A stretch of DNA of 64,000 bases, taken from Acrasis kona (lineage: Eukaryota > Heterolobosea > Eutetramitea > Acrasida > Acrasidae). Of this stretch, positions 30,299-40,263 are shown one piece after another. Under the pieces are notes generated by a model. That model saw only the letters and a program-made list of their open reading frames with translations, had not been told where the DNA came from and searched no databases. The position numbers and the translations under genes were made by a program. How positions within the stretch are numbered: position 1 is the first letter of the stretch; every line of letters starts with the position of its first letter. The DNA lies in contig JAOPGA020001623.1 of NCBI GenBank assembly GCA_026419775.2, positions 53,650-117,649 of the forward strand, in the 5' to 3' direction.

Positions 30299-32160
30299 AT
30301 GAGTCAGAAGAGGAAGAATGAAGAAGAAATGATTGATTCTTCGGACGAAGAGTTTGTGGAAGATGACGATATAGATCTTGACGAAGAGGACGTAGAAATA
30401 GATGAAGATGACATTGACGACGAGGATAGCGTCCTCTCCTTTGATGAGAACACACCTGTCAGTGGCAATCCTAAACGGGCGCGCCACAACGAAGACGAGA
30501 TGTTCAACACAGCTGTGAGCAGTACAGAAAACGACTACATGGTTTGGGATTACAAGGATATTATCAAAAAGCAACAAGTTGAAGTTGAGAGAGTTGCCGA
30601 AGTCTTGGGCATTAGTAATTCAAGCGCGCGTGTGCTGTTAAGAAAATTCGGTAAGTTAGATCAGATCGAACTTAATCACTAAAACATCATTTAAGAGTGG
30701 AAGTCGGAAAATATAATGAACACATTTTTTGAGAAGGAGTTAGCCGGTGTACTTAAGCAAGCTAACATCACCATCGACGACATTAAAATGAATCAAGACG
30801 AAAATGAGAATGCCGACGACGATTATGAATGGTAAGCATTTTTATTTAAAATCACTTTCTTTTACAATACACAGTCCATTATGTTTAGATGACAAGAAAA
30901 TATCCCAAACGACCCGACTTCCATGCGGTCACCGCTTCTGTAATGATTGCTGGAGGTACCATATTGAGCTAAAGATCAAAGAAGGTCAATCCCGCGTCAT
31001 GAAGTGCATGGCGTTCAAGTGTCTAGAGGCCATCGATGAGAGCGTAGTGAGCAAGATCGTAACCGACAAACACATGAGGGCCATGTACGAGAAGAGCATT
31101 GTCGAAAGTTACATTGAAGACAATAAGAACATCAAGTGGTGCACTTCGACTCCCTCTTGTGGTAACTGTGTTCAGACGAATCTACCCCCTAGCATACCGT
31201 TGGACATTCGATGCTACTGCTCTCATGAGTTTTGTTTCAAGTGCACCAATCATCCTCACTTGCCAGCTACTTGTGAAATGATGAAGGGTTGGTTGCAAAA
31301 ATCACAAGATGATTCCGAAACGGCCAACTACATTGTTGCAAACACCAAGGAGTGTCCCAAGTGTGGAAAGGTCACCGAAAAGAGTAGCGGCTGTAACCAT
31401 ATGACTTGTATTTGCAGGTAAGTCCCATCACTCACTACCTGTCATTATGACATACTAATCATTCAACAGTTACCATTGGTGTTGGTTGTGTAATGGACAT
31501 TTTGCAGATTATCAACATTCGTGCGGAAGGTACAAGACGCCCACATATAGTATAGATCACAACAATGCAGACGTCAAGAGGGACGAAAGCGTCAAGGTCA
31601 GCAACGCACGTACATTGTTAGAAAGGTACATGCATTACTTTACTAGATACAAGGTTCACGAAGATTCACGCAACAAGGAGAAGGTCACGAGGGATGCCAT
31701 CAGAGAAAAGATGAAGGTCATGGCCACCCTACAACGCAACGCTACTTTTGACATTGACAAGATCGAAGAAAGCACGGAAACACTCTTTAGGTGTCGCAAG
31801 ACCATGCAATACGCATACGTTGCCGGTTACTACATGTTCGATGATTCTGGACAGGACCTCACTAGATATTTAGTCGGCGTCAAGAAATTCAAAGGACAAC
31901 AAAAACAATTAGCACAAACCATTTGGGAAGATAATGTGGAGCAGTTGGAGATGGCAGTCGAAAGTTTAAGCAAGTTGTTAGAGTCACCAGTGGAGGAGAT
32001 TGTGCAGCCTGACACCAAGAAGAATATTATGGGAAGCACAGTGTTGGTGGATAAACGTTTGACTGCATTGTATTCCATTTTGAATGAAGAATTGATGGAG
32101 GAGGGATGTCAATTACCAAAACCAAGACCTGTCATTCCAAGAACATTGTTAAAGAAGTAA
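30299..32160 (+). CDS. Ariadne-type RBR E3 ubiquitin ligase
   Basis: Four exons: 30299-30650, 30696-30831, 30875-31417 and 31470-32160; introns 45, 43 and 52 nt; 573 residues. Order: acidic N-terminus; UBA-like region (about 85-145); RING1 from residue 163 (CPLC, LPCGHRFCNDCW); in-between-RING zinc region (CRSF-type CYCSHEFCFKCTNHPH); RING2 (ECPKCGKVTEKSSGCNHMTC) with the catalytic Cys near residue 335; and a C-terminal Ariadne domain of helices (about 380-573). It passes ubiquitin from E2 to its own Cys and then to substrates. Ariadne ligases act with neddylated cullins. Codons are GC-richer than average for the window. Confidence 0.95.
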
Positions 32161-32173
32161 AAAATGTGTTTTT

Positions 32174-32923
32174 TTAAAATGACGGTTGGTATTTATTGAG
32201 TAGTGGTTGTCTTTGTTCCTTTGCTTCCGTGAATGGGTTGTTGATGGGAGTGCCTCCTTCTTCTCTGTAGTGAGTGTTGTTGTGTTGAAATGGTTTGTTG
32301 TTTGTTGTGACGGATATTTTGGGCATGTGTGATTTAATGTTGGGTGGTGGTGATTCTGTTGTTGTTGTTGTAGCATCGAGATCGGTCAATTCGATAATTG
32401 GTGGATTGGCTCTTTTTGAAAAGATGCTTGTTGAATAGGGTCCGAATCCATTGTATGCATCATAATGTATTGTAAATTTTACTCGATGGCCTTCATACCG
32501 AATGTGGTTCTCGCTTTGTAAGAAATTTATTATGGCTTGTTCGGAAGATAAATGACCTTTCCGTAATTTGTGTGATTTGACGACATTGACCGTGGTTAGA
32601 CTAATGAATCCAAGTGCGATGATTGCAGGATAACCAATAATTATATAATACAGCCAAATGTCCCTGCTTACTTTTACTGCATATAAAATGCCTGGGACGA
32701 TCATGGCCAAAATGATGACCAACCATATTAAAATATTTAGTAGAATGGAGATCCACTTTACATCTTTCATAGGTCTCAAGTGGATCTGCATTATGGTTGA
32801 GCAACCCTCCATGGTTTGTTCGTATAAATTAGGATATATGTTTTTTGAGTGCAGTGCGTCTGGGAACTCATTGTTAAATCGATTCTCTTCCACCAAGTAG
32901 GAAGCTCTGTGGATGAAGAGCAT
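32174..32923 (-). CDS. Unknown membrane protein with Thr-rich tail
   Basis: Intronless, 249 residues. Two hydrophobic spans, WISILLNILIWLVIILAMIV (about 57-80) and IWLYYIIIGYPAIIALGFIS (about 90-112), follow a 50-residue polar start. After them come a helical segment (HLSSEQAIINFLQSEN), a conserved-looking polar strand region (HRVKFTIHYDAYNGFGPYS) and a low-complexity tail with DATTTTTESPPP and many Asn/His/Pro. The pattern of two spans and a cytoplasmic domain resembles many protist orphan proteins; I do not recognise a family. Its stop lies 14 bp from the stop of the Ariadne gene on the other strand. Confidence 0.62.
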   Translation of the reverse strand: MLFIHRASYLVEENRFNNEFPDALHSKNIYPNLYEQTMEGCSTIMQIHLRPMKDVKWISILLNILIWLVIILAMIVPGILYAVKVSRDIWLYYIIIGYPAIIALGFISLTTVNVVKSHKLRKGHLSSEQAIINFLQSENHIRYEGHRVKFTIHYDAYNGFGPYSTSIFSKRANPPIIELTDLDATTTTTESPPPNIKSHMPKISVTTNNKPFQHNNTHYREEGGTPINNPFTEAKEQRQPLLNKYQPSF

Positions 32924-33106
32924 TGTTGTATTTTTAATTCTGTATGTTGGTTGACTTTTATTTTTAGTATTTCACTTGAACCACCTTGTGTCTTTCTCAA
33001 ATGTGGAAAACATTCAACGAAACCCGATGTAAAGCAAAGATATTTATTGACCTATGATTGAGGGAGCAATATCGAGTATTCAAACTCGTCTTTCAAGTTT
33101 GAATAC

Positions 33107-34075
33107 TCACTTTGTAGATTTTATTGCGTTCAAAATAGAAGATACATTATTCGTAATTATCCCATCGACACCTTTTTTTATCAACCACTTTGCTTGATCT
33201 TGATCATCGATGGTCCATGAAATAATGCCAATGTATTTACCAGTCTCAGAAAAATGTTCATCTCTTTTCAGCACATCCCTACTAGTGATGAATTTCAAGT
33301 ACCAGAACACAACAGATTTCACAAATGCCTCCCCTGGTGACGCAAATGATGTACCAACCTGTATAGCCTTATCAACTGCTTTGTGGTCGTGAGGAAGTTT
33401 AGTTACAAATTCTACGCTATAGTTCACCTCAAGTGGAATCTTGTGTATCTCTGATTCATCTTGTATAATGGACACAGCCTTCGTTGAAGATGTTCCCCAT
33501 AAAATCTTTGCCCTCAACTGATGTGTTTGGGCAGAGTTTAGAACTGAATTAATGAGTTTTCTCAAATAAACATCTAAATGTTTTTCCGGTATCTTAATGT
33601 CCAAGTAGATCACGAGGAGATTATTATAGCTGGACATTTCTCTGGCAAAATCTTCAAAGCTAGGAATGATATTGTTTTCTTGTGCAACTGGCCCAGTGTA
33701 TGTCCAGTACTTTTGTACCTCTTCAAATGTCATTTCAAAACAACTTCTACGCTCTAGAAGTGTCGATATATATGGTCTGCAAATTCCTGGAACTCCTACG
33801 CCTAATCTTCTGGCGGTAGATATTGGACTTTTTGGATCTGTGTCATGTGAGAGGAAAGGAATGAAATCTTTAGAAATTGTAATGTCCATTTCCAAAGCAT
33901 TAGCCCCCTCCCTCATTGCGTTATGGAAAGATAGTAGTGTATTTTCACAAGCAGTTTTAGGGCTTCCGCCATGTCCAAATATTAAAAAGTTTGTACTCTT
34001 TTGACTTGTTTCAATCGCATTACATTTCAAGAATAATAGTGTTGCAATGATAAGAACTGTTGTATGCTGGTTCAT
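33107..34075 (-). CDS. Secreted glycerophosphodiester phosphodiesterase-like protein
   Basis: Intronless, 322 residues. Signal peptide about 1-20. The GDPD signature is clear: FGHGGSPKTACENTLLSF (His/Gly-rich loop and ENT), GANALEMDITISKD with the metal-binding EMD, and FLSHDTD with the second catalytic His. The usual HRG becomes GHGG. The C-terminus ends with GIISWTIDDQDQAKWLIKKG and GVDGIITNN, the TIM-barrel closure of the family. It should hydrolyse glycerophosphodiesters or lysophospholipids in a vacuole or outside the cell. The change of HRG to HGG may alter activity. Confidence 0.85.
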   Translation of the reverse strand: MNQHTTVLIIATLLFLKCNAIETSQKSTNFLIFGHGGSPKTACENTLLSFHNAMREGANALEMDITISKDFIPFLSHDTDPKSPISTARRLGVGVPGICRPYISTLLERRSCFEMTFEEVQKYWTYTGPVAQENNIIPSFEDFAREMSSYNNLLVIYLDIKIPEKHLDVYLRKLINSVLNSAQTHQLRAKILWGTSSTKAVSIIQDESEIHKIPLEVNYSVEFVTKLPHDHKAVDKAIQVGTSFASPGEAFVKSVVFWYLKFITSRDVLKRDEHFSETGKYIGIISWTIDDQDQAKWLIKKGVDGIITNNVSSILNAIKSTK

Positions 34076-34595
34076 GAGTTGTTGTGTTTATTTTTTCCAT
34101 CGCTCTCTCCGTGCTTGTTTAAAATTATTGTAAAGATATAAGAATAGAACGCTTGCAAGTCCAAATATGTGCGCAAGGTTTAATTTCCGAATCCTCCGAG
34201 CCCTCCGTGTGTCTATTAAAAATGACCAAAACTTAGTTTCTACTAATATTATTTGTTTTATAGCATTGAGAATGCCAATCTTCAGTTTACGTCAGATCTT
34301 GAAACGTCTCATTATTCTTTCAAAAAAAATCACCGCAATCTCCCAATTTTGAATTCGATCAAAATATATTTAGGAAAATGATGGCCCGCTGTAGATTGAT
34401 GTTTCAAATCTTCACGTCTGATACTTAGTAGAGTACTAAGTAGTTTGCTGAGATTTGTTGTGAATGATGAGTATTTTTTCTAGTCGACATCGTAATCAAA
34501 ATAATCTTATTTCCGATCTCAAAAGGGTCCATCTATCTTTTTTTAGTCGAAAATTGTGGCCACAACACTTTTTACACATAACTGTAACAGTTTTT
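34076..34595. promoter_or_regulatory. Divergent promoter region
   Basis: 520 bp between the GDPD gene (minus) and the receptor cyclase (plus). The cyclase frame is open upstream to 34464 with an earlier ATG, but its extra 44 residues are basic and would bury the signal peptide, so I start at 34596. No other coding signal. Confidence 0.4.
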
Positions 34596-37500
34596 ATGAA
34601 GATTTCGTTGATCGTGATTTGTTTTCTCACAGCCATCAACTGCTATGATGCAGTCCTAAATACTCCTATTTACTTTGGCATGTCAGCCTCACTCTCTACA
34701 CAAACAGCTATGGATGTATCAATGGGGATAAATACAGGTTTTATGGACTTCAACATCAATTACGGCGGAATTGGGGGCAGACAGCTATTGCTCATGAGCG
34801 TTGATGATGGCTCAAACTTAAACAATACGATTAGCAACACAATCTCATTCTCACAGAATTCCTCTGTAGTCGGTTTGATTGGATATGTCGGTACTACAGC
34901 ATCTCTTGCATCAGCGCAGGCAATTGCGAATCGGAGTGTACCGTTTCTTTGTCCAATAACAGGGAGCGAAATGTTGCGAACAAACACATTAAATCAGGTG
35001 TTCAACCTCAGAGCATCTTATTTCGGTAAGAAGAGTACTATGTTTCAAAGTATTTTAACAACAAGGAAAGATGAATGTTCTACGATATTAAACTATATAA
35101 TAAATAATGTATCAACAAGAGAAACAGCTGTACTTTACTCGTCAGAGGGTATAGGAGCGAATAATTTTCTACAAACAACAGCGAGCATTGTTGGAACACG
35201 AATACGATTCTCATGTCAATTCACTTCTATACCTACCGATTGCCTCAATCAACTATCTACATCATATCCCAGCATAATAGCTGTGATAATTATAGGAGGG
35301 TATGTTTAACTTTAACTTGAAATCATTAACGCCCTAGTGCCACATCTACGATAGTAACAGTAAATACTATAAAATTGAATAACGCAACTGGTAACAATAC
35401 TTTTTAATTATATACTAAACTTGAAAAGCACCATTTAACAATCCCTCGAATATACACATTTTCACAACTTCACTTTCGTATATGGATAATTACAACCTTA
35501 CATCACAGTTCGTTTCCATTATGAACGTTCACTCGACAACGCCCTTCGCTTCTCCATTTGATTCAAAAACAAATTACGTTCGAATGTACCAAAATGCGTT
35601 GAACAAATATTACCCCAATGCTACTTACTCGATATTTCAATTGGAAGGTTACATTTGTTCTCAACTGGTAATACAAGCAGCTCAACAGGCACTTATCACC
35701 CTCAACAATAAGTGAGTTGAAAGAAGATTTTGTAATACTCACCTTAAAAGTAATATTACAGGAAGTAGCATAATCTCCGCCATCTATCAAACATCTTTGT
35801 TTTACATCAAGGACCTATCTCTTGGTAATTACGTTACGAATTGTACGCAGGGAAGTCGTGCTGTGGTAAGTAGAGTTAATCGAATCGAAATATTCACCTT
35901 TATAAAGTTATTCGCTGATTACAGCAACACACTCAATTACTTTTTATCTTATCAATCATTATGGACCTATACATGGAGTACAGCGAGTTGTTATGGAGAT
36001 ACTTCCAGTATCACTCGCCCAGTACTATTCGCTCAGTCGTCGCCTATATCCTCTAGTCAGGGTCAAGTAGCGAATCAGTACACTGCAGGCGTAGTGAGCG
36101 CGTTCAATCAATTCAACAGCCAAGGAGGTTATAGAGGAAGGAATGTGCAGCTGGACATAATGGATGATCTTACATCTCCAGATGTCATGTTAAACAACAC
36201 AAATTACTTTATTAACAATGCCAACGTGATAGGATTGTTGGGATATTTCCAATCCGCAAGTATCGCAGCATCGCTGCCACTTGTAAACAGTAACAATATG
36301 CCCTTCATAGGGGCTTATTCTGGTGTGAATTTTCTTCGAACTCCATTCGTCAGTAACATTATAAACATACGCATGGGAAACAGCGATGACTTTTTAATGA
36401 CCTTGTCATACATTCGGTCGTATGCAATTACCAGAATATCCTTATTTTGTCCAGATTCACCCATCTTTGATGATTTCATGACCATGCTGTCTGCAAATAA
36501 CATAGAGTTGGAATCATTCGGTACTTATGTTCTTGGATCGACCAACATAACGAGTGCGTATCAAAACATATCGAGAGGCAATCCAGAAGCAATTTTGATG
36601 ACTGCAAATGACTTTGTAATCACTAGCATGATTGTGCTTATTAGAAGCGATCCACTTCGTTTATTTTCGAGTCCATCGACAATGAAGTTTTTTGTAAGCC
36701 CAGCTGGATCTTCCTATAATATAGCCACCCAGTTAATCAGTTACAAACCAAAGGCTGATTACACAACCAATGTTTTCTTCACTCAAGTAGTTCCACCTTT
36801 TAGTGATAACCAATTGTTTAATCAATATGTAAGCGCCATGAATGCGTATCCATCGATGATATACAATCCTGTTTCTTTAGAAGGATATATCGTTGGTAGA
36901 ACCATCACTGAGAATTTGAGCAGTCTTAGTAGGAATTTAAGAGGGTCATTGAGCCGCAGCTCATTCCTTAGGAATTTATACGCTGCCCAATCATTGTTCC
37001 TTGATGGAATACAAGTTGGTGACTATATCAATTCATGTAACTCTACCACTACGTATGATAGATGTTGTAACCAAGGTATAAAGACCATTGGTCTGTCGCG
37101 CATTCCACCTACAGCGACGAATCAAACGACTAATATTTTAACTTATCTTTCGCCCACTTCAATTACTTTACCTTCTTCTCAGTGTTTCGTTAATGCAGAT
37201 TCGCTCGGTTATCCATTGACGATCGGTATCGTTGGGACAGGGGTGACCAGTTCATCTAGTTCTACTTATCGATATATTATAGGACTCAAAGCAGCGTTCT
37301 ATGGAAAATCAATTGGATCGTTAGGAACCATTTTTCTTAAAACATATGAAGACTATGGTTCTAACGTTCAAAATACAAATGCTTTGAGGCTCATGTACGA
37401 AAAGGATCGTGTCATTGCTGTTGTGGGGCAGAGTAATCAATATGACGCTCAGTTGATTGATTCATATTCAATGTTTAACTACACAATCAACTACATAGCT

Positions 37501-39561
37501 CCACAATCGGGTTCTTTGTCATTGAGGAGTCCGTTCAGATCAAATGTCATCAACTATAGATCGTCTATCACTGATGAAGTCAGCGCCATGCTATTATACA
37601 TGATAACTAGATCAAAAAAGACTAGGTTTATAGTTCTTGCCAATATCATCACTACATCAACTGTTTGGGAAGATGGTCTGCTTGCAGCTATTGACCTAGG
37701 TAACAGAAACTATAATACACCTCCAAAAGACACCATAAGATTTACCAACAGCAACAGTGTTGATTTTATATCCACTCTCACTTCTTCAGTCATCAACAAT
37801 AACGTTGAGGTGATTATTATTTTAGGTCATCACTCTCACTGTGTGAATATCATCAACGCCACAAGATCTTTTAATTTAAATTATATGGTTTCTAACGATG
37901 TAAACTTTTTAGGTCTTATTTCTGCCTTATCGAATGATTTATTAAGACCAATCATTCCAAATGTCTTTTCTACTCGTTCGCTTCCTTATGATTTGAAATT
38001 AATATCTAGTTATCCAACAATGGCTACTTATGTTAAAAGTATCAACAATACTAATTTTTTAATAAGCATGGATTTGGATCCAACGAATCCTACGCTCTAT
38101 ACTGGAGCGTTTGGTTTCGAAGGGTTTGTGGTTGGTACTTATATTTTACAGATTCTGAGAAGTTTGGCAGATACTGCTTCTGTAACGAACGGCAGATCTT
38201 TGTCTGTTAATATTGATACGTTAAGAGCGTTATTCATGAAATATGCTTTTAATATTATTCCGTCAACTCAAGGTGATATACCGGTTGGTCCCATCAGTAA
38301 TGCGTGTCAAACTTCTGCCTCCGCTGCTGATTGTTGCAATCAGATTTCGAGAGGCGTTTACGTGCAAAATACACTCCTTGTTAGCGACAACAAATCACCT
38401 CCGAGTTATACTCAATTTTTGAATCAAGTTCCTGATTTCTTATATAGTCTGACAGGATGCGGTACGGTCATTAATCCAATTCCTTTTAATGCTGTTCCGC
38501 TCGTCGTTGCGGTTACTTGCGGTGTGATACTTTTGATCATCATCACTGTGTTAATCATCTTTATTTATTGGAGGATTCGAGTCTTTTTAAGAGTTTATAA
38601 AGCACCAAAATCTGGACTCATGGCCATTGCTTTTACCGATGTTCAAAGCTCTACAATGTTATGGCAACAATTCCCAAGCGAAATGAGAAAAGCGCTAAAA
38701 ATTCATAACTCTATTTTAAGAAGTTTAATTCACCAATATCATGGTTACGAAGTCAAAACACAAGGTGATTCATTTATGGTTTGTTTTTCCAATCCTTACC
38801 ATGCGATTGGTTGGGCAATTCGCGTTCAAAACGATCTGTTGGATTGTGGGACATGGCCGTCTGAATTAATATTAGGAAGTTATGACTGTAGAATGGAATG
38901 GGATAAATTTAAAAACGTCGTTTTCAGAGGGCTACGTGTTCGAATTGGTATTCATGTGGGAGACGCAGAGAAAGTAGTTGATCCGACCACAAGAAGACCT
39001 GACTACTTTGGAACTTCTGTCAACAAAGCTGCTAGAGTAGAATCAATAGCAAAAGGTGGACAAGTACTTGTTAGTACAAGAACCTTAACCTATGTGTCTG
39101 ATTGTCTATATAATATAGAAACTGGTGAAAAAGCCAGTGAAGAGCAATGGTTAAAAGAATACAAAGAGTCACTAGATGACAGCAGTAATGATAATAGCTC
39201 TTCCAGAGCCGAATCAACTAAAAGTAGTTCCATACATCATTTGAAATCAAATAGGAGCAATTTTCAGCGTCCTGTGATGAAAGATGATATCATATTGTAT
39301 TATCGAGCAGCAGGCGAACATAGTCTAAAAGGTTTATCTGGAAAAGAGCTGTTATTCGAAATCACAAGTGAGAGGTTGAGTGGTAGGGTGTTTGAAGAAA
39401 AACTATCAGATCCAATGGAAAATATAGAGTTGGATTATGTTCAACCGATTAATTCAGATGCATTACCTGTTGTATATAACTCAGACAGCCCAGCAACTCC
39501 ATCTTCCTCGCCATCAGTAGCATTTTTAAGATATGGTTCTTTAAAGATTGTTCCCTCATAA
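34596..39561 (+). CDS. Receptor-type adenylate/guanylate cyclase with three ligand-binding domains
   Basis: Five exons: 34596-35299, 35338-35390, 35429-35711, 35751-35865 and 35908-39561; introns 38-42 nt; 1,602 residues. Signal peptide about 1-20. Three tandem periplasmic-binding-protein type 1 (Venus-flytrap) domains follow (about 22-400, 410-810 and 815-1235), each with the IxxLLGYxxS/AS-type helix and a closing Cys motif (CNQG in the second, CCNQI in the third). One membrane span lies at about 1247-1272 (VVAVTCGVILLIIITVLIIF). The class III cyclase domain starts FTDVQSST (metal Asp near 1296) with the second Asp in TQGDSFMVCF (near 1339) and VNKAARVESIAKGGQV. A Ser/Asn-rich insert breaks the end of the domain. 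FTDxQSST and the layout match kinetoplastid receptor adenylate cyclases. Intron 4 is a stopless 42-mer. Confidence 0.9.
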
Positions 39562-40263
39562 GACAATACAACTAATTGCTATTCAAGTTCAGTTTGATAT
39601 TGTCATTGGCAGCTGGGATAAGAACCTCTATGAGCTTTTCGGCAAGAAATCTAACCCGACCGAAGCTAGCGTTAAACGTCTAGAAAATTTTCGAAATCAT
39701 CCTCTAACTATTTAATTTGATGAAATTCGCTTGCAATGATTGGGCGTCCGCATTGCCCGTTATAACAACTCATAAAATAAAATTTGTCAGTGGGCTACGT
39801 CAGGAATTATCTTTTGAAATTTCATGATGAGGGGTACATAATGATTAAAGTTTTGCTAGAGGAGGTATTGCACACTGTATGATGGCTCAGAATTGTTATG
39901 GTAGAATCTGATGCTACACTTCAGAACAATGATTATATTGCGCAATTGACAGCCAAGATGGACAGGTTGAGAAAAAAAGAGGAAATACAGAAAATTGACT
40001 CAAAGTCTAGTTCAGAAGAGCAATTTGAAGACGAATACTATGAAATACTTTAAAATAAGCTTGCTGCTCTTCAATTGTGTAAGGATTTAAACTTTTGTAG
40101 AGTATCATCTATTTCTTCCTTTAGTTTCCTATAGAATTCTTCAATGTCTTCTTTTTTTGAAATTGTTTATAAGGAAGCATAAAATGCTGGTGGTTCGTAT
40201 TCGGAAAGTAAATAAGAACTTCAAATGTCTCTATAAAAAAGATCTACAATGAGGAAACATTTT
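39562..40263. other. Convergent region with small ORF and a coding-like stretch
   Basis: 702 bp between converging genes. A frame without ATG at about 39566-39714 reads VQFDIVIGSWDKNLYELFGK and TEASVKRLENFRNHPLTI before a stop; it looks coding but has no start. A 51-codon ORF at 39898-40053 is listed separately. The remaining sequence is AT-rich with no signal. Confidence 0.35.
39898..40053 (+). CDS. Possible 51-residue polar small protein or terminal exon
   Basis: ATG at 39898, TAA at 40051-40053. The product is highly charged and probably helical (LTAKMDRLRKKEEIQKIDSK) with an acidic end (SEEQFEDEYYEIL). The residue make-up is like real coiled-coil proteins and unlike chance translation. 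A 40-nt GT-AG segment (GTATTG...GGTAG) ends at its second codon, so it may instead be the last exon of an unresolved gene. No family recognised. Confidence 0.35.
   Translation: MVESDATLQNNDYIAQLTAKMDRLRKKEEIQKIDSKSSSEEQFEDEYYEIL

Noticed and set aside
30165-30577. Minus-strand frames of 96 and 132 codons
   Set aside because: Antisense of the acidic start of the Ariadne gene; residue bias comes from GAA/GAT codons.
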